Assembly: GCA_018296165.2 (NCBI GenBank)
Contig: JACKQL020000201.1
Coordinates: 1-52,934 of the forward strand
DNA: 52,934 bases
Origin: Termitomyces sp. T153
Taxonomy: Eukaryota > Basidiomycota > Agaricomycetes > Agaricales > Lyophyllaceae
Direction: 5' to 3'
Both the position numbers and the translations under genes were made by a program. The notes beneath the pieces are model-generated. The model saw nothing but the letters and a program-made list of their open reading frames with translations. It ran no database searches and was not told the DNA's origin. Positions 33,430 through 44,801 of this stretch are shown here, one piece after another. Numbering within the stretch: position 1 is the stretch's first letter; every line of letters begins with the position of its first letter.

Positions 33430-33593
33430 TGTATAAGGGCAACCTCTGGAGGCTGTGGCTCAATCACACAACTGGCAAAGGGAAATCAAAAAGTCTATTC
33501 AGTACTGTATAGTGTCTACTGAGATAACTACTCACCTAGCAAAGAAAAATCTAAAGAGAACAAGTCTGGGGATTCCCTAGGTCAGGTGTGACA
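33430..33593 (-). mobile_element. Short LTR-B-like remnant
   Basis: TGTATAAGGGCAACCTCTGG to GTCAGGTGTGACA, 164 bp; reversed it matches LTR-B from CCCCAGACTTGTTCTC to the end but lacks its upstream ~200 bp or is a shorter subfamily. Flanks CCAGT and CTTCA do not match. It lies downstream of Gypsy-2c and could be its reverse-oriented neighbour rather than its own LTR. Confidence 0.6.
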
Positions 33594-33805
33594 CTTCAGA
33601 GGCTTTAAAAGCATGAGAAACAACTGTACAGTATGACAGAGAAAAAAGACAAAAGTGATGTATCAGCAATTGGTCAGCAGTTACATAAGCTGGTGGCAGT
33701 GTCAAAGGGGCCACACTTGTCTGAATTATTAACAGAGAACTGGTGCAGCCTGAGGGCTGAAACTAGGACCAATAGATAGTGAAAAGGGAGGAGAATGAAG
33801 GAAAA

Positions 33806-35468
33806 CTATAGTGGGAGAAATCTGACAAGAACTGGAGAAGGAGAAGAGGAAACAAGTGGGACATCCCCTGACAAGTTGAGCCACCAATGGCACCAAAACC
33901 TCTGGTGTCCTGGGAGGGGCTCCCTAACATCTGTTGCCACCTCCCACCATGCCCCTGGATCTGCCATAGCCCTCTGTTGGTGTTCTGCCAACAAGCACTC
34001 CATTTGCCTGACCCCCTGTCCTAACTCTGGCAGGAGATCTCTGGGCATTCTTAACAGCTCATGGTGCATGGACGTGAGCACTGCTGACACTCTATTGAGG
34101 AGGATCCAATGCTCCCTGGCCCAGTCTACTGCATTATGTTAGTGCAAGAGAGATGGGCAGGAAATGAAGTTGACTTATAGAGAATCCCCTACTGCTCAGA
34201 GGTTGCATCATTGGCAAGCCACTCCTCCTGCCTCATTGCCACCTCCACCATATTCCAGGGGACCTCTACATGGGATGCCCTCTCACCCACCCATGCCTCC
34301 AACCCCTCTGCCCACTGCACCTCTGCCCATGCCTCCAACTGCCTCATCCATGCCTGCAACTCCTGGAGCTAGGACAGCTGCTCTGTGGCCATCCCCACCA
34401 CTATCTCTCTATCCCTCCACACTACCTCCATATCATGTCCCTATCCTCCCTGACCCTTTGGCACTCCTCCTTGCAGGTGGCCAGTGACCTCTCCAGCCCC
34501 TCAACTCAACAATGCAGGAAGGCCTTGGTGGCTGACCATGAGGTCCCTATGGACTGCTTGATTGGGGCCCCAGAGCTTAGAGAATACACCTGGAGTCCCA
34601 GGGGCCCTGCCATTGACAGCTCACCCCAAGCTCACTTGCTGGGCCCTGCATTCAGTGGCAGAGACACCCTCCACTTACTGTTGACATGCACCATGGGGGC
34701 CTCTTCTCTCTGCCCACCCTGCAGGGGCCCAATCTTTATGAATGACTGCCCTGCACTACCCCACCCTCCACTCTGGAGCTCTGCCCTGACACCTTGCCCA
34801 TCTGCCCTTCCTCCAACTGCGCTGCAACCCACTCTTGATCTCAACCCTGCTCCATGGCAACACAAGTGACATGCCAACTAGATGTGATGAAACACTTCTT
34901 GTGCTGTGAACAACACAGAAGACACACCAAAGTGTCCCACCACAACCCCAGCACAGGCTCCTCAAACTCGCATTGCTCCCCCCATTAAGTGCAATGCATG
35001 CACTGTGAGGATGAGTTAGCTCTGATGGGGTATTACCATACTAGTCACTCACTGGGGCTGCTGCCTGGTACTACTTGAGGGTTGGGGGACCCCTCACTCA
35101 CCCCACAGCCTCCATGAACTGCTTTGGCATCACCTCCACCTGTGCAACTCTATAAGCCACAGAAACAGGTTGGACCACTCCCAGAGCAAGGCTAGGCCTG
35201 GTACATGAGGCTGGGGCTGCTCCTGCTACCAACTGCACTGGAACTCTGTCCATCAAAATCCCTGAAAGACCTGCCATGGCCATAGACAATTCTGCCAAGA
35301 CTCAGTTAGTAATTCTGGAATGTAAGAAATGGATTGCGCTCATGACTACAGTACATTGCTTCTACTTGCCTGGCAATCCTGACACCCCTCAGACTCCTTG
35401 AAAAGGGGAGAGTTGGAAGATGTGGAGGGAGACCTGAATGCTGCTGAGGAGTAGGCAGAAGAAGACAT
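33806..35468 (-). pseudogene. LTR-A element gag-like ORF, broken, copy 2
   Basis: Minus-strand copy, the longest of the three. It starts at 35468 with MSSSAYSSAAFRSPSTSSN, then ELSMAMAGLSGILMDRVPVQ and VEVMPKQFMEAVG (35298-35098). Next comes a Gly/Arg-rich part with GQSFIKIGPLQGGQREEAP and SLPLNAGPSK (34877-34632), a helix-prone segment (TCKEECQRVREDRDMIW, about 34450), and a Gly/Met-rich repeat region. The end is Arg/Leu-rich with MHHELLRMPRDLLPEL (about 34070). These blocks match 51261-52247 in order. In-frame stops and shifts separate them. The 215-bp distance from the LTR end at 35684 to the ATG matches the other copies. Function as a gag is inferred from position; no family domain is recognised. 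Confidence 0.6.
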
Positions 35469-35683
35469 AGGGGAAGTCTGGAGGCTCCAGAATGTGTCCT
35501 GACCCTTCTTAATTTCTCAAAAAAGCTTCTTGATGGGTAATGATCCCTGCTTTGACTTTGTTACTCATGCTGCTGCTATGGCTGTGGTTTGATCAATACT
35601 GCTTACACTTCAACTCCCATGCCCCAGCCAATCACTGACCCATGCCCCACATCTTGAGGGTCTCAATGCTGAAGGGAGTGTGA

Positions 35684-36240
35684 TGTCATGACCCACTCCT
35701 GCACCTCTGGACCCCCCCTCAAGACACCCCACCCCCCCAGAACACTCCTCAATGCTCCCCCCCAACTTCCCCCACCTTTGTTGACCCACAGCACCTGCTC
35801 TGGCTAACTCTGACACTTCCTCAGCAAACTCCAATGACCCCCTGGCAAACCCCAACACATCCTCTGTGGGCCTCCTCAGCTCCCCCTCTTGCTTACAAGG
35901 CCCCCAAGCCTCTCCAACACTTCTCCTGACTCAAACACACATTGTTCAACCACCCCTGCAACTTACACAACTCCTTCAGAGTTCCCTGACATTTGTGGGA
36001 TGGACTGCATTCCCATCAGAATATTACCATGGCCTGCCCTCCAATCAGAACCAACACCCATCTACCATGCATGGCTCCAATGAGCCCTGCTGTTGCAACC
36101 TCAACCCCTGGAGAAGGTCCAGTAGTTAGTATATAAAAACATAGAGTATCATTTGTCACCTTAGTCTTGATATTACATTAACTGGTTACTTGTGTCTTGT
36201 GTTACCTTTTGTCTCATCTCTGTTTCTATTTTTAGTCTCA
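35684..36240 (-). mobile_element. LTR-A, copy 7 (5' LTR of the reverse-strand element), truncated
   Basis: Begins TGTCATGACCCACTCC at 35684 and matches LTR-A for about 557 bp, including a changed TATATAAAA block near 36131. It breaks at about 36240 where Gypsy-3 sequence starts. On its left side lies the leader of the gag-like ORF (CCTTCAGCATTGAGACCC, reversed). Confidence 0.75.
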
Positions 36241-38620
36241 CAACAGGACATTGCTATTGGCTGAGCACTAAGCAAGGAAGAATGCATAAAGGCCTTGGAA
36301 CAAGAATTATTTGCACTACAATGACCAGGCAAAAAGTTTGACAGAGTACAAGTCCCTCACACATCTTATCAACCAGAAAACAATACCCCCAAGGCAACAC
36401 TGTTGACTAGTGACACCATGGCAACTGATTCCCTTTCCAACTCTGTACCAACTCCTGCCACTAAGCCTAGTGACAAAGGCAAAGAAACTGAATGAACTAT
36501 TGCTAATGACCAAGCCCCCAGTCACTAAGGAACCCATTACTCAGCTTCCAGTCCACCCATTTTCTGGCATTCCAGGTTGCTACACCCCTCCTGCTAATTG
36601 AAATTTTGCTGCTCCTAACAGAGCTATTGATGGCACATATCAAACTATGCCACCCATTTACAACATTGAACAATCTAAAACAGTATTTGTAAAAAGGGTA
36701 TTAAGCACAAAGGTTACAGTCTTGATTGGCAAACTTTGCTCAGTATCACAGGACAGTAGGAATCAGTTCAGGACAGCTGTTATGCCCAAGCAACTGGTAG
36801 GAGCAAGTGCCAACACTATATAGGACCCCAGCAATATTTTTGAAGATGCCTTACCAACATTTGCTATGAACAAACCCCAGTTTCTGCTAGGCTCATATGT
36901 CACCACCACCAATGGACTTACCCCAGACCAGGCCCAAGTTACATCAGTCAACCCAGTCATATGCAGAGTATTAACAGAACTTTGGATCAATTGCTAGGAC
37001 TGGCTCATAATGTTCCTTGCACAATTGGTGACATCACAGTATACCTCCAGTTTCACATTTTATGGTCCCCTGCCTATGACATTCTACTTGGTCACCCCTT
37101 TGATGTTTTAACTAGAAGCATAGTCAACACCCTTAGCAATGTGGAGACCACATTTACTATCACAGACCCAAATACTGGCATGCAATGAACTATACCAACA
37201 TTTCCACATGGTAAATCAAAAAGAAACAATTTCCCAAAATGTTTGCTACAAAACAGAACTGCCTTGCTGCTTTCATTGCCAAAGACATTGATGACAATGA
37301 TAGTGACATAGCTGTCACTATCAGCTATGATCATTCAACTGGTCTAGCAACTTGTATAGCTTCTTGTGAATTGAACAAAGATGTTTTACTTATAGAATCT
37401 TCTTGCACACAGACAGACCCTGCTTTGGCCTATCTCTATGCTACTGCTTATGATCTTTCTGAATTCTCTATACACACTTGTTCATATTTTGCTTCTACTG
37501 ATTTGCCTATTCCTTTGATTCTTGGACAGACACTCCCAATTGATATAAGTGATACAGACACTATATCCACCTACATTAACATCCCTTTCCCTGCTCAATT
37601 TGTTGCTAATGAACCTGCTAAAAGAAAGAAGTCCAGGTAAAGAAGAAGCACAAACTCATTGCCATGAAGACCAAACCCATTGCTGACCATGCTAGCAAAG
37701 ACTTGAGAATTGAGCAACACATCATTGGTGATCCCCTAGCAACTATGCCAAAACTCAACCCAAACCCACTGCCTTTCATTCCAACCCAGCAATTCTCTAG
37801 CAAGCAACAAGCAAAGTTCATTATAGACTATGACACAGGTTTTCTCACTAGCAACAAATGCAAGTGCTTGTCAATATAGTCACCAAGCAGGAAAAAAAGG
37901 CTTTTGCTTGGGAGGACTCTGAACAAGGAAGCTTGCACCCCAACTTCTTTCTGCCAGTACACATACTGACAATACTCCACATCCCATGAGTTCAGCACAA
38001 TTGCCCCATTTCCCCAGGCTTAGAAAAGGAAGTCTGTGAAATCATTTGCAACAAGATCAAGGCTGGCATTTATGAACCCTCAAACTTGGCTTACCAATCA
38101 CACTGGTTCTGTGTTCTCAAAAAGAATGATAAGCTCAGGATTGTACACAGTCTAGAGCCACTAAACCATGTCACCATTTGCCACTCTGGAGTTCCCCCTT
38201 TTCCAGATCATGTTGCTGAATCTTTTGCTGGATGCATATGTGGTGCTATGCTTGACCTTTACATTGGATACAGCAAGCAACTAATTGACCCCACCTCAAG
38301 GGACTCAACAATGTTTCAAATTCCTTTTGGTGCACTTTGCTTAGTGACCTTGCTGATGGGTTGGACCAGCTCTGTGCCAATTTTCCATGACAACATTACC
38401 TTCATACTGCAGCCTGAGATCCCTCATCATGTACTCAGCTTTATCAACAACATTGGTGCCAAAGGTCCCAAAGACTGGAAAATTGTTAACAGTGTTCCTG
38501 CTAAGCATCCCACTAACCCAAATATTTGTTTAGCGCCATGGGAGTTCTTTGAACTTCTTAACCAAATTGTCCAGTGAATGAAGTACTGCAGTGGTCTGTT
38601 TTCTGGTCACAAACTTGTCA
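36241..38620 (+). pseudogene. Gypsy-3 relic, protease and reverse transcriptase
   Basis: A different Ty3/Gypsy lineage. The retropepsin-type C-terminal region (36961-37188) reads NRTLDQLLGLAHNVPCTIGD and ITVYLQFHILWSPAYDILLG followed by HPFDVLTRSIVN. The reverse transcriptase (38040-38570) has EVCEIICNKIKAGIYEPSN, SHWFCVLKKNDKLRIVHSLE, PFGALCLVTLLMGWTSSVPI and the catalytic loop as FINNIGAKGP, with both Asp of the family's YIDD replaced by Asn. A following block, EFFELLNQIVQ and MKYCSGLFSGHK, is also Gypsy. At about 38620 the sequence switches to Copia integrase. Stops in every domain. Confidence 0.7.
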
Positions 38621-41318
38621 GGCTCCATGATGGTGAGGTTGAAACTGAAACCAAACCAAACCAATGTGTCCACATAGACTTGTGGGGACTGGCATCAGTA
38701 ATGTCACTTGGGGTAGCATTGTATATGATGCTTGCAGTAGACAGTGGTACTTCTTGACTGGTGGGGTACTTCTTGTCAAGGAAGGATGTGGAATGAATGC
38801 TGATGGCCTTCAAAATATATCACATTGATGTGGAGAGACAGACAGGACAAAAACTGCAAATGATCAGGATTGACACTGGGAACAAGTGAATAAATAGTGA
38901 CTGGATTGCTTACAGCACAGCTAGTGGGATATACATGAATGTTACAGTGCCATATGCTCACTCACAGAACAGACTTGCTGAAAGGAGCATATGTACTGTA
39001 ATTGAAGGGATTTGCTGCCTCCTAGCCAAGAGTGGTCTTCCAAAAAGCCTGGGGGCAGAAGCAGCAGTGGCACAGATTGTCACTCAAAACCTCATCCTGT
39101 TGTCTTGCCATCCAGATCTAGTGCCAGAGGAAGGCTGGACAGGAAAATGCCAAGGGGTCAAATTCCTCCATCCTTTTGGCTGTGTCAGTTTTGCAAAGGT
39201 TTCTGAGGAGCTGGTTAAGTCAAAGCTTAACCCAAGGTCCATCAAGTATACCTTTAAAGGTTACTGTGACAATGGTTACTGTTTGTATGACCATAGCACT
39301 TGCACTATTGTGACATTGCAAGACATGATCTTTGACAAGAGGACCAGCCATTGGCCTCTCACAGTGGTCAGTGATGATCCAGATGAATTGCTGACAGATC
39401 AGGCACCAATGACCAATCCCACCACTCCTGGAGTTCTCACTCTATGCCAGCCTGTTGCACCACACATACACCCCACCAACAAACCCCTATACACCACTGT
39501 GGCACCCAAGACAGATCCTTCCAACATCAGACTGCTGGTACCTGATGCAGAGTTGATGATTGCCAAGGTGCCTGTGGCAGTGGCACCACCCCCTCTCTGT
39601 TGATCTGACCATCTTGTGGCCAAGTCCCATATAGGAAGCAACAATATCCCTCTGCAGTGTTATCTTGCAGAAGATGCCTTTGCATTCCTTGCCACCTTAG
39701 ACAATACAGACATTCTAGAGGACAACAATCACATACCTGAACATTATGGAGAAGTGATGAGGTGTGCCAACCTCTGGGTACTGGCAATGGAGCAAGAGTT
39801 GAAGGACTTGAGGGAGCAGGAGGTTTTCAAACTTGTCCCATAGGAGGAAGTGCTGGAGGGGAAGAAAATCATTGGGTGCCAGTGGGTATACACTAACAAG
39901 TATGATGTGGATGGGAACATAATGAGGGGGAAGGCATGGCTGGTGGCAAAGGGTTTTTTGCAGGTGGCAGGTGAAGATTTAGATGAGATGTAGATGGCAG
40001 TTGTCAGGCTGGAGTCCCTGAGGTTTTCAGTGGCAATCAGCACAACTGGGCCTCCACATCTAGCAAGTCAATTTTGTTTTGGCTTACCTGAATGCTGTCC
40101 CCAAACACATGTTTTATATGTAGTTACCACCCAGTTTCAAAGGGGGACAGGGAAAGGTCTGTTGGCTGTTGAAAACCATATACAGGATGATGCAGGGAGG
40201 AAGGGATTGGTGGCATACCCTGGATGGTGCATACCACAATCTCAGATACCAAACTTCATGAGCAAACAGCTGCGTACTAACAAGAGTGACAAACAGAGAG
40301 CACACCATCACTAATACCTTCACCAACAATACTTTTGGACCCTCAACACCAGCCCAAGGTGCAGAAAAAGCTAAATGAAAAATCAGGGGAGTCTACAAAA
40401 TAAAGGACTTAGGCAAACCTTCCTTTAGTGTAGGGATGGCGATTGAATGCAATACTCACAGTGGTGCAATCTTGCTGTATCAACAAGCATACCTTAAACA
40501 AATTCTAGAACATCTTGGGATGGAGAACTGCAATGTTCATTTCACACCCCTACCTGCTGGCATACAACTCACCAAAGACATGGTGCCACAGACAGAAGCA
40601 GACAGAATATTCATGGCCAACAAACCATACTGTTGACTCCTTTGATCACTGATGTGGGTGCAGGTAGCCACTCAACTGGACTTGTTGTTCACCCTTGGAA
40701 GTCTAGCTCATTTCCAATCAAACCACAGACCAGCCCACTAGAATGCACTCATACACATACTGGGATACATCAAAGGATCTCTGTACTACTGCATTACATA
40801 CACCCAGACTGCCAGTAGCTTGCTTAAACCTATCAGATATGTCAATGCCAATTTTGACAGAGATCTTGACACCAGAAGGTCAACTGGCAGCTATGTATTC
40901 CTGATGGCTGGGGGGGCAGTTTTGTGGAGTTCCTAACACCAAAATACTGTAGTGCTATCTACAATCAAGGCCGAGTACATGGCACTTACCCAAGGAGCCC
41001 AGCAAGAGCTATGGATGCACAACTTCCTGGCAGAGATCAACTTACCCCAACCACTCCCTATCCTACTAAATGCCGACGATTGTTCTTCTATCACACGAGC
41101 CAAGTTGACAAAGGGACACTCACATGCAAAGCACATTGACATACGCCACCATTATATTCATGAGTGAGTACAAAATGGAGACATTGAAATACAACTGGTG
41201 GCATCTACTGAGAACATTGCCGACATCTTCACCAAACCACTACACCGAGCCCAGCATGAATACCTCCTGTCCAAGCTAGGTCTGAACCCTGTCATGCATT
41301 CCGCACATCTGGGGGAGT
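38621..41318 (+). pseudogene. Copia-1 integrase, reverse transcriptase and RNase H
   Basis: Ty1/Copia pol. The integrase starts in KPNQCVHIDLWGLASVMSLG (first Asp), then IDTGN (second Asp) and PYAHSQNRLAERSICTVIEG with the Glu retained. The long frame 38935-39603 includes HPFGCVSFAKVSEELVKSKL and IKYTFKGYCDNGYCLYD. The reverse transcriptase opens near 39850 with IIGCQWVYTNKYDVDGN and VRLESLRFSVAIS and is broken beyond. RNase H ends intact: STIKAEYMALTQGAQQELW (40957 on), HAKHIDIRHHYIHE and ENIADIFTKPLHRAQHEYLL. A polypurine tract GGGGGAG (41311-41317) precedes the LTR. The last ~360 bp are CpG-rich while the first 2.3 kb are not. Confidence 0.85.
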
Positions 41319-41617
41319 ATTAGGAGAGATGTGCCAGACGTGTCTCAGAAAAATAAGTTTAATCATTTTCCTTTTATATCATCATTTGCTAATTGAGGCA
41401 TCGCCCCTGCAAGCCCCATGTTTTTTCCTCCACAATGTTTACTATTCTTTGAGGAAACTTTATTTTCACAGTATATATACTTACGTACACAAAACCGCAG
41501 CCCTCAGTCATCTTAAACATCTTCGGAGTGACTGAGGGTGAGCAGGACTATTTTTACTCACGAAATATCCTTACTTACATATATACCTGTAGACTGAGTG
41601 TTATTTGTTACTCTACA
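41319..41617 (+). repeat. 3' LTR of Copia-1
   Basis: Follows the polypurine tract; starts TATTAGGAGAGATG (probably TG mutated to TA) and ends near GTTACTCTACA, about 299 bp. It holds a TATATATAC box at 41472-41480. A perfect 10-bp inverted repeat (41501-41510 with 41529-41538) lies just downstream, as in the LTR at 7709-7968. CpGs are preserved. It ends 69 bp from the P450 stop codon. The right end is estimated. Confidence 0.65.
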
Positions 41618-41686
41618 GGTCAATACATAAGTCTAACAACCTCAATATATATGGCTGCACTAGATATATATATTCTACATTCAAAT

Positions 41687-43871
41687 TTATACAGTGGAAG
41701 CGGCTGCTCGTTGCCGCACCAGCTCGGCCGCTATCAGAGAACGAGGCACAATTCTACAATTGAACGGCTGCGGATAACTGTCATTGTTTTCAGAGTGATT
41801 GGGCTTGTCAATAGGTATGTCGAGTACCCTTACCTTATAAGATCAAGACCAAATCGTGGTTCCAATACACCTTCGGCAGGCGGAAGTATGTCGAAGGCAG
41901 CAATAATTGTAGATATGAGAGCAAAGAGCGAATTCTCTGCAAGCGTCTTTCCGGGACAAATCCTGAGGATAGGTAGAATGAATGTGTCAGAGTGGATGAA
42001 ATTTACAAAGTACCTTCGTCCGAAGCCAAATGCCCAACGTCCAGGGTCAATCGTAGTAATTTGAAGCCCCAAGAAACGTTCTGGGATGAACGCCTTAACA
42101 TTATATTGATCATTAGTCTCAAACGCGACGGCCCTTCAGGTAGATCATAAGGAACCTGACAGTCATCCAAATAAAAGTCTTACCAGGCATTCGGAACGAT
42201 AATGGTACCCTTCGGGATGAAGTATCCTCGATAAAAATTGTCTTCAGTACTAGCACGGGCAATGCCTAGTGTCAAAGAATCAGCTTGTATCCAGAATGTC
42301 ATGCACTCCGACGAACTTAGGGGTAACGAAGGATGCCATCGCATGGTTTCTTTGATAACCGCGTTGACGTAAGGCAGGTCGTTTCGATCAGCAATCACTG
42401 GAAGGCGGTTATTGCCTACCACACGATCAATTTCAGCGTGTGCAATACGCTGTTTCTCAGGATTGAGAACCATAGCCATCAAGAAGTTTAGCACTGTGGC
42501 GTAAGTCTGAAAGAAGGCGTCAAAACATTTTGGAATCGGTTGTAAAGAAAAGTGTTGTTCACAGTCTCTCCGCCGGCTTCGGTGGGAATGGCATGTCAAT
42601 GATCACAGAAATTGAGTTCATGGTAAGAACAATAAATTCACCTCCAAACATACTGCCAGCCGTCCACTTCACACGATACTCATGGCCAGCACGGTCCTTA
42701 GCTGGGGTATTCATCAACAAGTCATGAGTCAGAGATGGCAAAGCGGTCCCTTCTCTCTACATGAACATTCAGCAGGGGAAACAAAAATGAACAAGTGGTT
42801 GACGTGCCATTGATTGCTTGACATGGTTAAAAGGTGCAGCCACTAAAGTTTCGATCAACTTTTTTCCGTGAGCAGCTTCCCGCTGGAAGGGGAACCATGA
42901 AGGACAGTATTTCACTCGGAGTCCTTAGGTGAACAAACAGAGGGAGAAACAGCTGTGGAACGTACGGATTGGGAATAAATCGCAAAGATAGGCCCCAGGA
43001 ACAGTCGCCTTTCCAATGATCTCCAAAGTTTCTTCTGCTTGTGCGATATACTATTCAGACGTTCGATTGAGCTTGAAAGATACAAGTCAGGAAACATAGA
43101 GACCTTGCGATCAGCGATCTCAGCGGAGAGCCCATAGGTTACAGCAAGTACAATTCGCCCAGCTGCCCTGAGAAAGTGGTGTTTGATCAGATCAGAAGCT
43201 CGAAGCATGTTGAGAAGTCTCACAATCGGACATGAGAGAAGAAATCTGCTGGATCATTCAACAGAGCGAGATTGAGCAGGGCCGAAAGGTCTTCTTGTGT
43301 AGTGTGGTACTTCTTCGTCGCGGACAAGCTGAGGGCGGCATGAGCCATTTTCCTCAACTCCCTCCACTTCTTTCCATAAGGAAGCAGAGGTATACTCTGC
43401 AAAAGAAGGACAGTGAATAATACGTCAATGGAGAAGGGTAAATGCAGTAAAACCTGTCCTAAACCCATGAGCTCAGAGACTACCGTGAACAAAGGTCGAT
43501 TTGAATATATGGCTGCGCGTTTGTCACAAAGGTCTTCGATAACTTCTAGAGTGTTCAGGACAAGTATTTTACTTCCCAAACCATGAAAGAAGACAAGATC
43601 CCCTGGGCTTTGAGATGAGTAATGCTCCTGTGACGGCCTGGATCAGAATCGCACCATACTCGTCCTTGAACTTAGTGAGATCCACCCAAGCACCGCGAGT
43701 CTTGAAATAGAAGATATTCCCTATCAGCGGTCTTGTAGGTGGACCGGGGGGAAATATATGAGAGGGTGTTCGCCAAAGTCGCCTAAAGAACGCGTAGGCA
43801 GAAAGGATTAAAAGAATACATAACGGTGAAGTACAAGAACTGTCGAGCCGGTGAGCACGAAAGACGTCCAT
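41687..43871 (-). CDS. Cytochrome P450 monooxygenase, 13 exons, apparently intact
   Basis: Heme-thiolate monooxygenase, 511 residues, likely anchored in the ER by an N-terminal helix ([15 protein letters not shown]) followed by the proline hinge [13 protein letters not shown]. Exons: 43871-43655, 43602-43454, 43396-43224, 43167-43104, 43050-42966, 42914-42808, 42756-42642, 42576-42563, 42506-42317, 42265-42184, 42133-42014, 41962-41834, 41777-41687. Lengths sum to 1,536 nt, an exact number of codons, with consistent phases. Hallmarks: I-helix AGGET (304-308), K-helix ETMR (361-364), heme loop FGFGRRICPG with Cys441. Introns are 50-65 nt, all GT-AG except intron 6 (GCACGT...TAG). Exon 8 has only 14 nt. 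Similar to the fungal P450s often auto-named O-methylsterigmatocystin oxidoreductase; substrate unknown. CpG content is normal and no stop or shift is seen. Confidence 0.92.
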
Positions 43872-44760
43872 TATCGTATTGTCTTATTCACCAAATGAAT
43901 GTGATTATAAGGAAGATGAAGACCCGGCAGCCACATGTACTTTAGTACTGGCCGAGAGTTTATGTGATGACTTCGGAGGCCGTTACGTCTAGCCGACTGG
44001 CTACTGCTTCGGCCCAGCCGGAACATTGAAAAGTCCGCGTCAATTGACTCACGGAGCGGCCGGAGAGCCATGCTACGGATGTCCTCCCGGTTCTAAAACC
44101 AGTAACTCGAACCGCTCGTTTTCGCCTGCCACCTCTATGTTTTATATGTATATAAGTATCTGATCTAATCAATCGTACATCAATGAGTATTTGCAAGGGG
44201 CTTTCGGCAATTCCCAGATCAATGACTGCATATTACTTTACTTAATAACTATCACACGTAGCTGCAGAGTTACAGCTCGCCCCTGAGCCCGTGGCCTTGA
44301 CGGCGTAAAACAGAGATCCATCTATCCATCCATCCCATTTCCATCAGAAGTCAGCCGAGTGGAAATTCTCGGCATGATAGCCGTGATCCGCTTCGAAAGG
44401 GTCTCCAACGGTTGTCACACTCGTCCCCTACCCGTAAACTTGTCGTGCACACCAAGCTCAAGCATGGCCGGCAACATAGCGCGTGCATTGCTTGCCGCAA
44501 GTCTTCCTTTTCTGTGCCCTGATATCCCTCTACCCACCACATGACCATCTTTCCGAGCTATCCTTCAAATGGGAACACAGATACCACTCAAGGCAAGAGC
44601 AGAATTCCAAGCCTATACAGCCCAATGAGCGTGTAGCAGGCCGCGGAAAATCATGTCCCTCACAAGGTGGAGAGAGGATTACTGAAGAATGGTTGAGGTC
44701 TCAGCGATGTCAATCAGCTGTCCATCAATTGTGCCTGATTCCAATTGATGCTAGCTGAAT
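43872..44760. promoter_or_regulatory. CpG-normal region upstream of the P450
   Basis: No supported gene. Short ORFs on both strands overlap without family resemblance. On the minus strand an A/T-rich TATATACATATAAAA lies near 44140-44156, about 270-285 bp upstream of the P450 ATG, and could be part of its promoter; this is inference. CpGs are abundant up to about 44708 and then almost vanish, marking the right border of the unmethylated-looking island. Confidence 0.4.
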
Positions 44761-44801
44761 TCCATTGAAAACCCCCTAGCAAATACAATGAGGCTGGCAT
44801 A

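Noticed and set aside
34270..34869. 199-codon Pro/Leu-rich frame on the plus strand
   Set aside because: It is antisense to the gag-like ORF, whose blocks on the minus strand match the 51-kb copy; the repeat is compositional.
2210..41000. Classical RIP (CpA to TpA) as the cause of decay
   Set aside because: Readable paired changes are at CpG sites, giving TG and CA, and TA is not notably favoured. Methylation-linked CpG deamination explains it better; a full context count was not possible by eye.
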